Shown here one piece after another: positions 48,762 to 58,785 of a stretch of 64,000 nt of DNA; the stretch's first letter is position 1, and each line of letters opens with the position of its first letter. The stretch is from Lantana camara. Its lineage: Eukaryota; Streptophyta; Magnoliopsida; Lamiales; Verbenaceae. The stretch lies in the NCBI GenBank assembly GCA_037501455.1, contig CM074857.1, positions 30,896,001 through 30,960,000 of the forward strand. The letters run 5' to 3'. The notes under the pieces were generated by a model. That model worked only from the letters and a program-made list of their open reading frames with translations, was not told the DNA's origin and made no database searches. The translations under genes and the position numbers were made by a program.

Positions 48762-50691
48762 TGTTGGAAAACACGAATCAGAAAACAGCGGAATTTAAAA
48801 AATTTTCCCAACAAAAGGACCTTGGACTCGCAATCGTGTAACCAAATTCATAGAGATAGAAAACTTACTTTTCTTTTATTCTTTCTTGAAGCGTTTCAAG
48901 CCACCCAAGAACGCTCTTCTCGCGGCTTGATCCCCGCTCCTTGGTAAAGCTCGAATCTTCAAACTTCTAACTTGAAGTCTCTAGAGAAAGTCCACAAACT
49001 TGATCACAATCTAACTAGTAAGGATGCTAGTTCTCTAGTTAGTGTTTAGGCTTAACCTAGGGTTTATTTGATCTTGGAGAAAGGAAGGTGTTCAACACAA
49101 CCAAAAGAATTGTCAATTAGCTCTAAAGGGGAGCATGAGCTCCCCTATATATAGGAAAGGGGAGGGGCGGCCGAAATCCTTGTCCTCATAGGCAAGGGTT
49201 TTGGTTCCTCTCTCCTATTACTTGATCTTCAAGTAATTTCCAACTTTGACTTTGAATTCAAATTCAAATCAACTTTAGGAGAGCTAAAAATATCCAAACT
49301 ATTTTTGGATTATTTTTATACTTTATTTATTTAAAATAAATAACTTATTTTATCTAATTAATTAATTCATAATTAATTAACTAGATTATTTTCTCCAAAG
49401 TAAGACTTTCTTTTTAATTCAAAATTAAACCAAAGTCTATTAAATAATCAACACATTTAATTATTTAATATATACAATATATATATATACACACGTGTGT
49501 GACACGTGTCACTCACGTGAGCCACACGTGTGATTTCACACGTGTGGAACCCTCTTGGCCCGATTAACTCGTTTAATCATTTTCAAGCCTCAACTCATGT
49601 AACCAAGTTGTTGTGTGTGACCCTCTAGGTTCTCAATTCAATTAGCAGTGACCCTAATTAATTAATTCACTAATTAATTAATAAGTCCACAGATTAAACG
49701 ACCATAGTCTAGCAACAGGTGTTTAACCCCTAGCTGAATTGGAATGTTCGGATTCGACAGAACCTTTAAGTCATTGATTCATGTGAGATACAATCCTCCT
49801 ACTTACTATCTCTCAACCAAGATCTAGGGCAAGGGAATAATCAGAACCCTAATAATCCGGTCTTAAAGCTAAGTGCATTTCATATCCATTTGATCTCAAT
49901 CCAAAAAACCCTTTTCTTGATGTCTTGATCTACTGCCTTGGCCAAGGACTCCATATGGCATATGAATGACTTACACAATAAGAGATCACCTTGCAAATGC
50001 AAGTGTAGGTCCTTTCTTGATTCTCATTCACTTTCATGAATCACTTGTGCAACCCCAGCATAAGCCTTGAATCAGTTGTCTAAGGCGACACCCTTTAAAG
50101 CTTATACCTAAGACTACAGAGTTAACTCATAAAGTGACAAGGAACCTCAAGTCTAAGGATCAATTAATCACATCAATGACTCGTGAGATATTTCCTAATC
50201 TGGAAGTTTCCATTTCCTGAAATAGAAACTTCCTTTCCCATTTAGGAATGTTCTCACACGGGGCACCTCAGTGAACTTACTTATTAAAGTAAGCACCCTC
50301 ATGTATCACGCACGTATCAACTATACACTTTGCACCTCCATGAAACAAGGTGGTCCTTCTTAAGGGCGTGATCCCACAAGCAAGCCTTAGAGGAGTCAGG
50401 TTGACACTCCCACTGTCTGTAGGACTCATCGGCTTGGAGTATTTTACTAATCATGACTTATGTGATATAGGGCTCGTTTCATGAACCATTTCACCTAAAT
50501 GGTAGAGTCCTAAAGTCATCAGGATTAGGGGAGTTTTCATACATGCACAGATAAAGTAAACGCATACCAAACAAGAGCATATAAAGAAGTGTTGCCTCAA
50601 TTCGTTATTTCATTCAAAGATTGTCTGTGATTACAATAAGGAAAAGCACAAAGCGGATATACAATCGGCTTTTAGGGCACTATTCCTAACA
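48762..50691 (-). repeat. 3' LTR of the copia element
   Basis: 1930 bp, TGTTGGAAAA...ATTCCTAACA on the plus strand (minus sense begins TGTTAGGAATAGTGCC). Near-identical to 56845-58785. Contains a CACGTGTGTGACACGTGTCA-type G-box cluster at about 49492-49545. Confidence 0.96.
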
Positions 50692-50707
50692 ATCTCCCAC
50701 TTGCCCG
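50692..50707 (-). promoter_or_regulatory. Polypurine tract of the copia element
   Basis: Minus-strand CGGGCAAGTGGGAGAT directly between the RNase H stop codon and the 3' LTR. Confidence 0.8.
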
Positions 50708-52711
50708 TCAAAGCCATTCTAAAGCTACTCTAAGTCCCATCTTCTGAAGATAACCTTGGAAAGCTTCTCGACTAAGGGGTTTAGTAAGTGGATCTGCCAC
50801 GTTCGCTGTTGATGTGACCCTCTCAATTTGCACATCTCCTCTTTTGATAATATCACGGATTAGGTGATACTTCCTCATAATGTGCTTGGTCCGTTGGTGA
50901 GATCTTGGTTCTCTTGCTTGAGCAACCGCCCCAGTGTTGTCACAAAACACAGTAATGGGGTCTTTCATGCTAGGAACAACATTCAACTCTTGAATGAAGT
51001 TTCTAATCCAAACACCTTCCTTAGCTGCATCATTTACAGCTAAGTATTCGGCCTCAGTGGTCGAATCTGCAGTGGTTGTTTGCTTGGAACTCTTCCAACT
51101 CACTGCTCCGCCGTTTAGGCAGAAAATGTATCCTGACATTGACTTAAAATCATCTAAGTCTGATGCAAAGCTTGCATCGCAGTATCCTTCGACAGTAAGA
51201 TCTTTCTGACCTCCGTAAACTAAGAATAAATCTTTAGTACTTTTCAAGTACTTAAGAATATTCTTCACGGCAGCCCAGTGACCATCTCCAGGGTCAGATT
51301 GGAAACGACTTGTCACACTAAGTGCATAAGCCACATCCGGTCGAGTACATAACATTGCATACATTATGCTACCTATTGCTGACGCATAAGGTGTATGAGT
51401 CATTCTCTCCTTCTCAAGGTTAGTCTTAGGACACATCTTCTTTGAAAGACATGTTCCTACACTCATAGGAAGGTTCTTAACCTTTGCTGACTCCATATTG
51501 AATCTCTTAAATACTTTGTCAATGTACATCGACTGTGATAGTCCTATTAACCTTCTAGATCTATCTCTATAGATTTTAATTCCAAGGATATAGGACGCAT
51601 CACCAAGATCTTTCATCTCGAATTGGTTCGATAACCATAACTTAGTCACTTTCATGTCATCCTTCGAATTCCCAATAAGAAGGATGTCATCAACATAAAG
51701 TACTAAGAATTGCACTGAGGTCTCCAATTCCTTTCTATACACACATGATTCATTCGAAATTTGCACGAAGCCAAACGCTTTGACTGATTCATCAAATCGA
51801 ATGTTCCAATTCCTAGAAGCCTGTTTCAATCCATAGATTGATCTTTGGAGTTTGCAAACCTTTTGCTCACTCCCACTGAATGTGAAACCTATGGGTTGCT
51901 CCATATAAATGTCTTTATCAATGTCACCATTGAGAAAGGCAGTTTTCACATCCATTTGCCATATCTCGTAGTCATAATACGCAGCAATGGCAAGCATGAT
52001 CCGAATAGACTTTTGCATTGCAACTGGTGAAAAGGTTTCATCAAAGTCCATGCCGGGTCTTTGAGTGAATCCTTTTGCAACCAGTCTTGCTTTGTAGGCT
52101 GCAATGCTTCCATCAACTCCAAGCTTTCTCTTAAAGATCCATTTGCAACCTATGGGTTTGACCCCATCAGGCAAATCTACCAAGGTCCAAACTTGGTTGG
52201 AGTTCATGGAATCCATTTCAGATTTCATGGCTTCTATCCACTGTTCAGAGTCAGAATCTGAAAGTGCCTCCTCATATGTTAAAGGATCATTATCCTTTTG
52301 AGAAACTTCATGGAAGAATCCATACCATCTCTCCGGCTGTCTAGGAGTGCGTTCAGAACGCCTTAGAGGAGGATTTACGTGTGTATCGAAATTCGTGATT
52401 GGTTGTAGTTGATCAGAAGGAGACGTTTCTTCAGTGGGAGGCGTGGGCTCACTTTGTACATCCTCTAATTCTATGATCTTACCTTTCTTTTCTTTAAGGA
52501 ACGGTTCCTCAAGAAAAGTGGCATTTCTGGAAACAAACACCTTTTGCTCAGATTGATCATAGAAGTAGTATCCTATGGATTCCTTAGGATAACCTACAAA
52601 GTAGCATAAGTTAGAACGAGATTCTAACTTATCTCCCACTGTCCTCTTCACGTAAGCAGGACAACCCCAAATTCTTAAGTAAGAATAACTAGGGATTTTA
52701 CCATGCCACAT
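50708..52711 (-). CDS. Copia RT-RNase H open frame (667 residues)
   Basis: The frame starts at an internal Met (MWHGKIPSYSYLRIWGCPAYVK), which in an intact element lies near the end of integrase, so it is not a native start. It contains the integrase C-terminal linker, then RT (WIFKRKLGVDGSIAAYKARL, GMDFDETFSPV, QMDVKTAFLNGD, YVDD near 339-342) and RNase H (EGYCDASFASD, SSKQTTTADSTTEAEY). It ends with TGA at 50708-50710, directly before the polypurine tract. All catalytic motifs of RT and RNase H look intact. The upstream frameshift near 52785 uncouples it from gag-PR-IN. Confidence 0.93.
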   Translation of the reverse strand: MWHGKIPSYSYLRIWGCPAYVKRTVGDKLESRSNLCYFVGYPKESIGYYFYDQSEQKVFVSRNATFLEEPFLKEKKGKIIELEDVQSEPTPPTEETSPSDQLQPITNFDTHVNPPLRRSERTPRQPERWYGFFHEVSQKDNDPLTYEEALSDSDSEQWIEAMKSEMDSMNSNQVWTLVDLPDGVKPIGCKWIFKRKLGVDGSIAAYKARLVAKGFTQRPGMDFDETFSPVAMQKSIRIMLAIAAYYDYEIWQMDVKTAFLNGDIDKDIYMEQPIGFTFSGSEQKVCKLQRSIYGLKQASRNWNIRFDESVKAFGFVQISNESCVYRKELETSVQFLVLYVDDILLIGNSKDDMKVTKLWLSNQFEMKDLGDASYILGIKIYRDRSRRLIGLSQSMYIDKVFKRFNMESAKVKNLPMSVGTCLSKKMCPKTNLEKERMTHTPYASAIGSIMYAMLCTRPDVAYALSVTSRFQSDPGDGHWAAVKNILKYLKSTKDLFLVYGGQKDLTVEGYCDASFASDLDDFKSMSGYIFCLNGGAVSWKSSKQTTTADSTTEAEYLAVNDAAKEGVWIRNFIQELNVVPSMKDPITVFCDNTGAVAQAREPRSHQRTKHIMRKYHLIRDIIKRGDVQIERVTSTANVADPLTKPLSREAFQGYLQKMGLRVALEWL

Positions 52712-52845
52712 TTCATAGGGCGTTTTAGGGACTGACTTAGAGGGAACTAGATTCAGAATCTTTGCTGCACTTTCTAGGCATAACCCCAGAAAGAAGGTGG
52801 TAAGTCAGTGAAACTCATCATGGAACGAACCATATCAAGTAAGGT

Positions 52846-54582
52846 TCAATTCCTTCTCTCAGAAACTCCATTAAGCTGAGGAGTTCCCGGAGGAGTCCAC
52901 TGAGAGATAATCCCATTATCTTTGAGATGATTAAGGAATTCTTCACTAAGATACTCGCCTCCTCGATCAGATCGAAGTGCTTTGATCTTGTGACCAGTTT
53001 GGTTCTCAACCTCCTTTTGAAATTCTAAGAATTTCTCAAAAGCTTCAGATTTATACTTCATTAAGTATACATAACCATACCGACTAAAGTCATCAGTAAA
53101 GGTTATGAAATACTGATGATTGTTTCTAGTGCTTACACTAAGCGGTCCACAAACATCAGTATGGATCAAATTCAAAACCTTAGTGGCACGTTCCACAGTT
53201 CCTTTAAAAGGGACTTTGGACATTTTTCCTTTGAGACAGGATTCGCAAGAAGTTAACTCCTTAAGATCATTTTCAGAGAATGATCCTAAAGTGTTTATCT
53301 TGCTAATTCTGTTCTTGGAAATGTGTCCTAATCTAGCGTGCCATAAGGGAGCTGAAACTTTGTCATTTCTCTTACGCTTTGTTTCTCGTTGTATATTCAT
53401 AATATTGATATTTTGAGTTAGGTAAAGTCCATTACTTAGAGTACCGATGTGAACGGAAGAGTTGTTCCGTTTGATAAAGTATTTACCGTTCTTAATATAA
53501 GTTTCATAACCTTCACAATCTAATATTGGAACTGAAATTATATTACGAATAATGCTCGGTACATAAAGGACTTTATTTAAGACTAACTCAAAACTACCCA
53601 AATCTAATTTAATTGTGCCTAAAGCTCGAGCTTCAACATTTGAGCCATCGCCGATCTTCAAGGCACATTCTCCTTCTTTGAGTTGTTGGACTTCACTTAG
53701 CATCTGTACATCATTACAGATATGAGTTCCACAACCGGTATCAAGTACCCAAGAACTAGAATTAATAGAAAGATTTATTTCAACGAGAAAGATACCTTTC
53801 TTTAGAGTAGCCTTGTACTCTGGGCAATTTCTCCTCCAATGTCCCGCTTTGCCACAATGGAAGCAAACATCCCCTTTCTGATCACGCTTCTTCTTTTGGG
53901 CCTTTCCCTTCGAAATGCCACCAGTGGGCCTAAGGGGTTTCTTCTTCTTCTTTTGGGCTTTCTTGCCCTTACCTTTAGAAGGCCCAGAAGAGGAAGATGG
54001 AGCATTCACCATCAAAACCTTATTGTCCTTCTTGATCGTGCTTTCAGCAGTCACAAGCTGACTAATCAGCTCAGCTACAGTAGCACCAGCATGATTCATG
54101 CTGAAGTTAAGGACAAATGGGTTGAATGATGGTGGGAGCGAAGCTAGCAACAAATCCAATGAAAACTCATCTTTCAGTGGCATGTCCATGGAAGCAAGTT
54201 TCTCAGTAAGGGCAAGAAACTTGAGTCCATATTCAGGGACACTTGAACCTTCCCTCATTCTCAAGTGGAACAATTCCTTTGAAGTGTTATACCTTGTAAC
54301 ACGTTCATGAGGGCGGTAAAGTTGCTCTAAGTGGTCGTAAATCTCCCAAGCAAATTCCATGGCCTCATGTTGTCTTTGCAAGTCCGGAGACATGTTAGCC
54401 AACATAAGGCAACGGGCTTGGAGATTATCATCCTTCCACTTCTGAATCGCATCCCGCTCGGCCCGAGTGGGAGCCTCCCCTTCGGGACTGGGCTCCCCTT
54501 CGAAGAGAACATAAGTTCTCTTCTCAGAATCTAAAATGATTTTTAGATTCCTCAGCCAATCAGAATAGTTGGGACCAGTCAA
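52846..54582 (-). CDS. Copia gag-protease-integrase open frame (578 residues)
   Basis: Order: gag (about 1-200; LASLPPSFNPFVLNFSMNH), basic linker (KKAQKKKKK), zinc knuckle CFHCGKAGHWRRNC (240-253), protease WVLDTGCGTHIC (Asp 281), integrase HHCC zinc site (HARLGH...CESC, 415-449) and catalytic core (HTDVCGP, ALRSDRGGEY, NGVSERRN). The shown start is an internal TTG. The natural ATG is at 54624-54626, and one base seems lost near 54605, so it is out of frame. A TGA at 52846-52848, at a CGA-type codon site just after the third catalytic residue, and a one-base loss near 52785 cut it from RT. Confidence 0.93.
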   Translation of the reverse strand: MTGPNYSDWLRNLKIILDSEKRTYVLFEGEPSPEGEAPTRAERDAIQKWKDDNLQARCLMLANMSPDLQRQHEAMEFAWEIYDHLEQLYRPHERVTRYNTSKELFHLRMREGSSVPEYGLKFLALTEKLASMDMPLKDEFSLDLLLASLPPSFNPFVLNFSMNHAGATVAELISQLVTAESTIKKDNKVLMVNAPSSSSGPSKGKGKKAQKKKKKPLRPTGGISKGKAQKKKRDQKGDVCFHCGKAGHWRRNCPEYKATLKKGIFLVEINLSINSSSWVLDTGCGTHICNDVQMLSEVQQLKEGECALKIGDGSNVEARALGTIKLDLGSFELVLNKVLYVPSIIRNIISVPILDCEGYETYIKNGKYFIKRNNSSVHIGTLSNGLYLTQNINIMNIQRETKRKRNDKVSAPLWHARLGHISKNRISKINTLGSFSENDLKELTSCESCLKGKMSKVPFKGTVERATKVLNLIHTDVCGPLSVSTRNNHQYFITFTDDFSRYGYVYLMKYKSEAFEKFLEFQKEVENQTGHKIKALRSDRGGEYLSEEFLNHLKDNGIISQWTPPGTPQLNGVSERRN

Positions 54583-54821
54583 CTTTTTTGACTCGAGGAT
54601 CGATACAAGAGGTTTTTGGTTGCCATTTCAAAACACGTAGAGAATCACAGAATCTACGACCTAAATGGTAAAACAGAGAACTAGTGAGCATGCTGAATTA
54701 TAACGATATACAAAAGATAAGGTCTTTAATCTATTGTAGCTCCCACTGTTTTTCAAAGATCTATAATTCCCAAAGATCTAAGAGGAACACGTTTCCCAGT
54801 GGGTACTAAGATCCTAGGCAT

Positions 54822-55161
54822 TTTACCTCGAACCCACGACTCGCGGACATTCTCAGTAAGAACCCTAGGTAGGTACAACTTACCAATTCTAACACCTTTA
54901 GAACTCTTAGTAATTGTTTTTGCATCACCTATCTTTCAATATGGACCCACGACTCGTGCGACATCCATATTTACTTAGGCGTTAAGCTAGACCCATCAAT
55001 CATAAGATCATGACCAAAACTTAGTTCGAACGACCCACGACTCGCGGATATCGCCCTTGCTAAAATCGATCATGAAATATTGATCATTTAAAATGATCAA
55101 TTAGGTAACTAAGAACTAATAAGCTCCACTAGCTATCCCACGACTCGCGGACAATAACTAG
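54822..55161 (-). ncRNA. Array of four conserved-loop hairpins in the copia leader
   Basis: Plus-strand loops (CCCACGACTCGCGGACA or near variants) are at 54833-54849, 54946-54963, 55034-55050 and 55137-55153. Each is flanked by different but complementary arms: 54822-54832/54850-54860, 54938-54945/54964-54971 (perfect 8 bp), 55021-55033/55051-55063 and 55129-55136/55154-55161. In element sense the loop reads TGTCCGCGAGTCGTGGG, and several mismatches become G-U pairs. The hairpins lie in the last 600 nt of the untranslated leader. A structured packaging, dimerisation or translation element is inferred, not shown. Confidence 0.65.
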
Positions 55162-56300
55162 CTTTACTTACTAAACTTAAAACCTATTGATGGAATGCTA
55201 GGAATTTAATTCAAAATTTGCATCTCGAATTAAATACCTATTTGTTCGAAATTAGCTTAATATTTAATGGTAATTTTCGAATCAACCGGAGAGTTGTCCT
55301 GTTCGACCTCACCAAGATATATGTTATCCAATTTTATTAGTCTTGATTAATGCAAGTACACTTAAATGCATTTCAAACAAACACATAAACAGATAACATG
55401 TCCTAGCATGATACTAACATGTAATGATCATGGGTTCTACCTATCTTATGCGTGATATGTGGGAGCCACTCCACAATCACAAGTTCTAACATACATGCCA
55501 CATAAACAGTTCAAATCACATAAGGGAAAGCGGTAACAAAATACGAGCCCTATCTCTATTACATTTAACAATTGAGATTCCCCTCCCTAACATTTTGAGG
55601 GGTCTTCACTTATGGCCTCCTTGTTACTTGAATGTGGTCCATCTTACTCCATGGGTGCATTGTCTCCAAAATGAAAATAAAACCTCACCACCTATCTCTA
55701 CTCTCAAATTACAATAAAAAGAAAAAGACATAAAGTAATAAGGCTCAATCTTCATATTGGCCTTAGACAATTACACGGGGCATACCCCGGCCTCAAAAAC
55801 AGTAATATGGAAAGCCACATAATAAATCACATAACAGTACGCACATAAGTGAGGCTCCAACCTCAATTGAAAAACGCAACTATAGGGCTCCAACCCCAAT
55901 TTAAACCATTCATGTGCATAAATTAAAACCATACATAGATCTAAACCCATGATCACCTAACATGCTTTTGCGAGAATTTAAATTTAGCCAATAAATTAAA
56001 ATTCTCGTTTCAAGTCCTAATGACTTAAAACACGACTTAGATGCAATTCTTGTTCAAGAGCCTTTTCAATAAAACCCGAAAAACAATAAACCAATAAAAT
56101 TCCAATTAATTTCCAAAATTAATAATTTTATTCTTTCATTATTTTCAGAAAATAAAATTCATAATTTTCCCAAAATCCAAATCGCTTTAATTTCTCAAAA
56201 ATCCCAATTTAATCAAAATTTTAAAATAATTTTGTTTTAGCAAAACTGATTTTAAAAGATAAAATTAAATCGGGATTTTACGGACCGAAAAACACGAAAC
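55162..56300 (-). other. Copia leader, central part
   Basis: No gene recognised. AT-rich and A-rich in places, with short ORFs only. Confidence 0.6.
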
Positions 56301-56360
56301 ACGAAAACACGAAAGGACGGGCCCGGGACAACGCGGGATCGCCCACCCGCCGCGCAGGAA

Positions 56361-56558
56361 CGCGCGCTAGGCGCGCGCCAACGCTGCGTATAGCCGGCAG
56401 CGATTGCCGTCAACGTGCGCACGCTAGGCGCGCCCTTGCGGTTGCGGGAGGAGCAGGCGGCTGTCCCGCACGGTTGCAGGACAGGCGAGCAAGGCGCCTA
56501 GGCGGGCGGGAGGGCTGGGCGGCGGCGTTGGGGCTTGGGCGTGCGACGTGCTAGCACG
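56361..56558 (-). repeat. CTAG-centred GC palindrome cluster in the copia leader
   Basis: A GC-rich island (about 56310-56575) in otherwise AT-rich DNA. It has four inverted repeats on CTAG: CGCGCGCTAGGCGCGCG (56361-56377), GTGCGCACGCTAGGCGCG (56416-56433), CGCCTAGGCG (56495-56504, perfect) and CGTGCTAGCACG (56547-56558, perfect). It is 270-480 nt downstream of the primer-binding site in element sense. Confidence 0.8.
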
Positions 56559-56828
56559 CCCAGCCCCGTTCTTTTCGTGTCCCGTTTCGTAATTTTTTGG
56601 GTTTCTCCAAAACCCGGTTCAATCCAAAATTTAAAAAAAATTCGATTTAAACATATTTCAATCAAAACGGTTTTCAAAATCACAATTTAATAAAACAGTT
56701 TCAGAAATTCAGGAAAAATTACAGTTTCGTATTTCAGGCTTTCTAAAAGAACTCATGAATACCTAATTCGCATCTAAGCCTAAGAATTTCTACCAAATTC
56801 AGAATAATCAGAAACACGATTAACGAGG

Positions 56829-56842
56829 TGGCTCTGATACCA
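56829..56842 (-). promoter_or_regulatory. Primer-binding site (tRNA-iMet) of the copia element
   Basis: Minus-strand TGGTATCAGAGCCA, two bases after the 5' LTR. Confidence 0.93.
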
Positions 56843-56844
56843 CT

Positions 56845-58785
56845 TGTTGGAAAACACGAATCAGAAAACAGCGGAATTTAAAAAATTTTCCCAACAAAAG
56901 GACCTTGGACTCGCAATCGTGTAACCAAATTCGTAGAGATAGAAAACTTACTTTTCTTTTATTCTTTCTTGAAGCGTTTCAAGCCACCCAAGAACGCTCT
57001 TCTCGCGGCTTGATCCCCTCTCCTTGGTAAAGCTCGAATCTTCAAACTTCTAACTTGAAGTCTCTAGAGAAAGTCCACCAACTTGATCACAATCTAACTA
57101 GTAAGGATGCTAGTTCTCTAGTTAGTGTTTAGGCTTAACCTAGGGTTTATTTGATCTTGGAGAAAGGAAGGTGTTCAACACATGAACCAAAAGAATTGTC
57201 AATTAGCTCTAAAGGGGAGCATGAGCTCCCCTATATATAGGAAAGGGGAGGGGCGGCCGAAATCCTTGTCCTCATAGGCAAGGGTTTTGGTTCCTCTCTC
57301 CTATTACTTGATCTTCAAGTAATTTCCAACTTTGACTTTGAATTCAAATTCAAATCAACTATAGGAGAGCTAAAAATATCCAAACTATTTTTGAATTATT
57401 TTTATACTTTATTTATTTAAAATAAATAACTTATTTTATCTAATTAATTAATTCCTAATTAATTAACTATATTATTTTCTCCAAAATAAAACTTTCTTTT
57501 TAATTCAAAATTAAACCAAAGTCTATTAAATAATCAACACATTTAATTATTTAATATATACAATATATATATATATACACACGTGTGTGACATGTGTCAC
57601 TGTCACTCACGTGAGCCACACGTGTGATTTCACAAGTGTGGAACCCTCTTGGCCCGATTAACTCGTTTAATCATTTTCAAGCCTCAACTCATGTAACCAA
57701 GTTGTTGTGTGTGACCCTCTAGGTTCTCAATTCAATTAGCAGTAACCCTAATTAATTAATTCACTAATTAATTAATAAGTCCACAGATTAAACGACCATA
57801 GTCTAGCAACAGGTGTTTAACCCCTAGCTGAATTGGAATGTTCGGATTCGACAGAACCTTTAAGTCATTGATTCATGTGAGATACAATCCTCCTACTTAC
57901 TATCTCTCAACCAAGATCTAGGGCAAGGGAATAATCAGAACCCTAATAATCCGGTCTTAAAGCTAAGTGCATTTCATATCCATTTGATCTCAATCCAAAA
58001 AACCCTTTTCTTGATGTCTTGATCTACTGCCTTGGCCAAGGACTCCATATGGCATATGAATGACTTACACAATAAGAGATCACCTTGCAAATGCAAGTGT
58101 AGGTCCTTTCTTGATTCTCATTCACTTTCATGAATCACTTGTGCAGCCCCAGCATAAGCCTTGAATCAGTTGTCTAAGGCGACACCCTTTAAAGCTTATA
58201 CCTAAGACTACAGAGTTAACTCATAAAGTGACAAGGAACCTCAAGTCTAAGGATCAATTAATCACATCAATGACTCGTGAGATATTTCCTAATCTGGAAG
58301 TTTCCATTTCCTGAAATAGAAACTTCCTTTCCCATTTAGGAATGTTCTCACACGGGGCACCTCAGTGAACTTACTTATTAAAGTAAGCACCCTCATGTAT
58401 CACGCACGTATCAACTATACACTTTGCACCTCCATGAAACAAGGTGGTCCTTCTTAAGGGCGTGATCCCACAAGCAAGCCTTAGAGGAGTCAGGTTGACA
58501 CTCCCACTGTCTGTAGGACTCATCGGCTTGGAGTATTTTACTAATCAAGACTTATGTGATATAGGGCTCATTTCATGAACCATTTCACCTAAATGGTAGA
58601 GTCCTAAAGTCATCAGGATTAGGGGAGTTCTCATACATGCACAGATAAAGTAAACGCATACCAAACAAGAGCATATAAAGAAGTGTTGCCTCAATTCGTT
58701 ATTTCATTCAAAGATTGTCTGTAATTACAATAAGGAAAAGAACAAAGCGGATATACAATCAGCTTTTAGGGCACTATTCCTAACA
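56845..58785 (-). repeat. 5' LTR of the copia element
   Basis: 1941 bp, about 99% identical to the 3' LTR. It differs by a few small indels, including a TCACTG insertion near 57600. Confidence 0.96.

Larger units (their letters stand above)
48762..58785 (-). mobile_element. Ty1/copia retrotransposon, nearly intact, nested in LTR D
   Basis: A 10.0-kb element flanked by CAAAC (48757-48761 and 58786-58790). Minus-strand order: 5' LTR (56845-58785), primer-binding site, 2.2-kb leader, gag-PR-IN (52846-54582), RT-RNase H (50708-52711), polypurine tract, 3' LTR (48762-50691). IN before RT defines copia. The LTRs differ at about 20 of 1930 sites (about 1%) plus a few indels, so the insertion is recent, roughly under a million years at standard plant rates. 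Coding defects are few: one nonsense codon and two single-base frameshifts. The lineage within copia was not assigned. Confidence 0.97.

Noticed and set aside
48446..48814. 122-residue ORF spanning the LTR D palindromes
   Set aside because: It crosses the copia insertion boundary at 48762, so it cannot be an ancestral gene.
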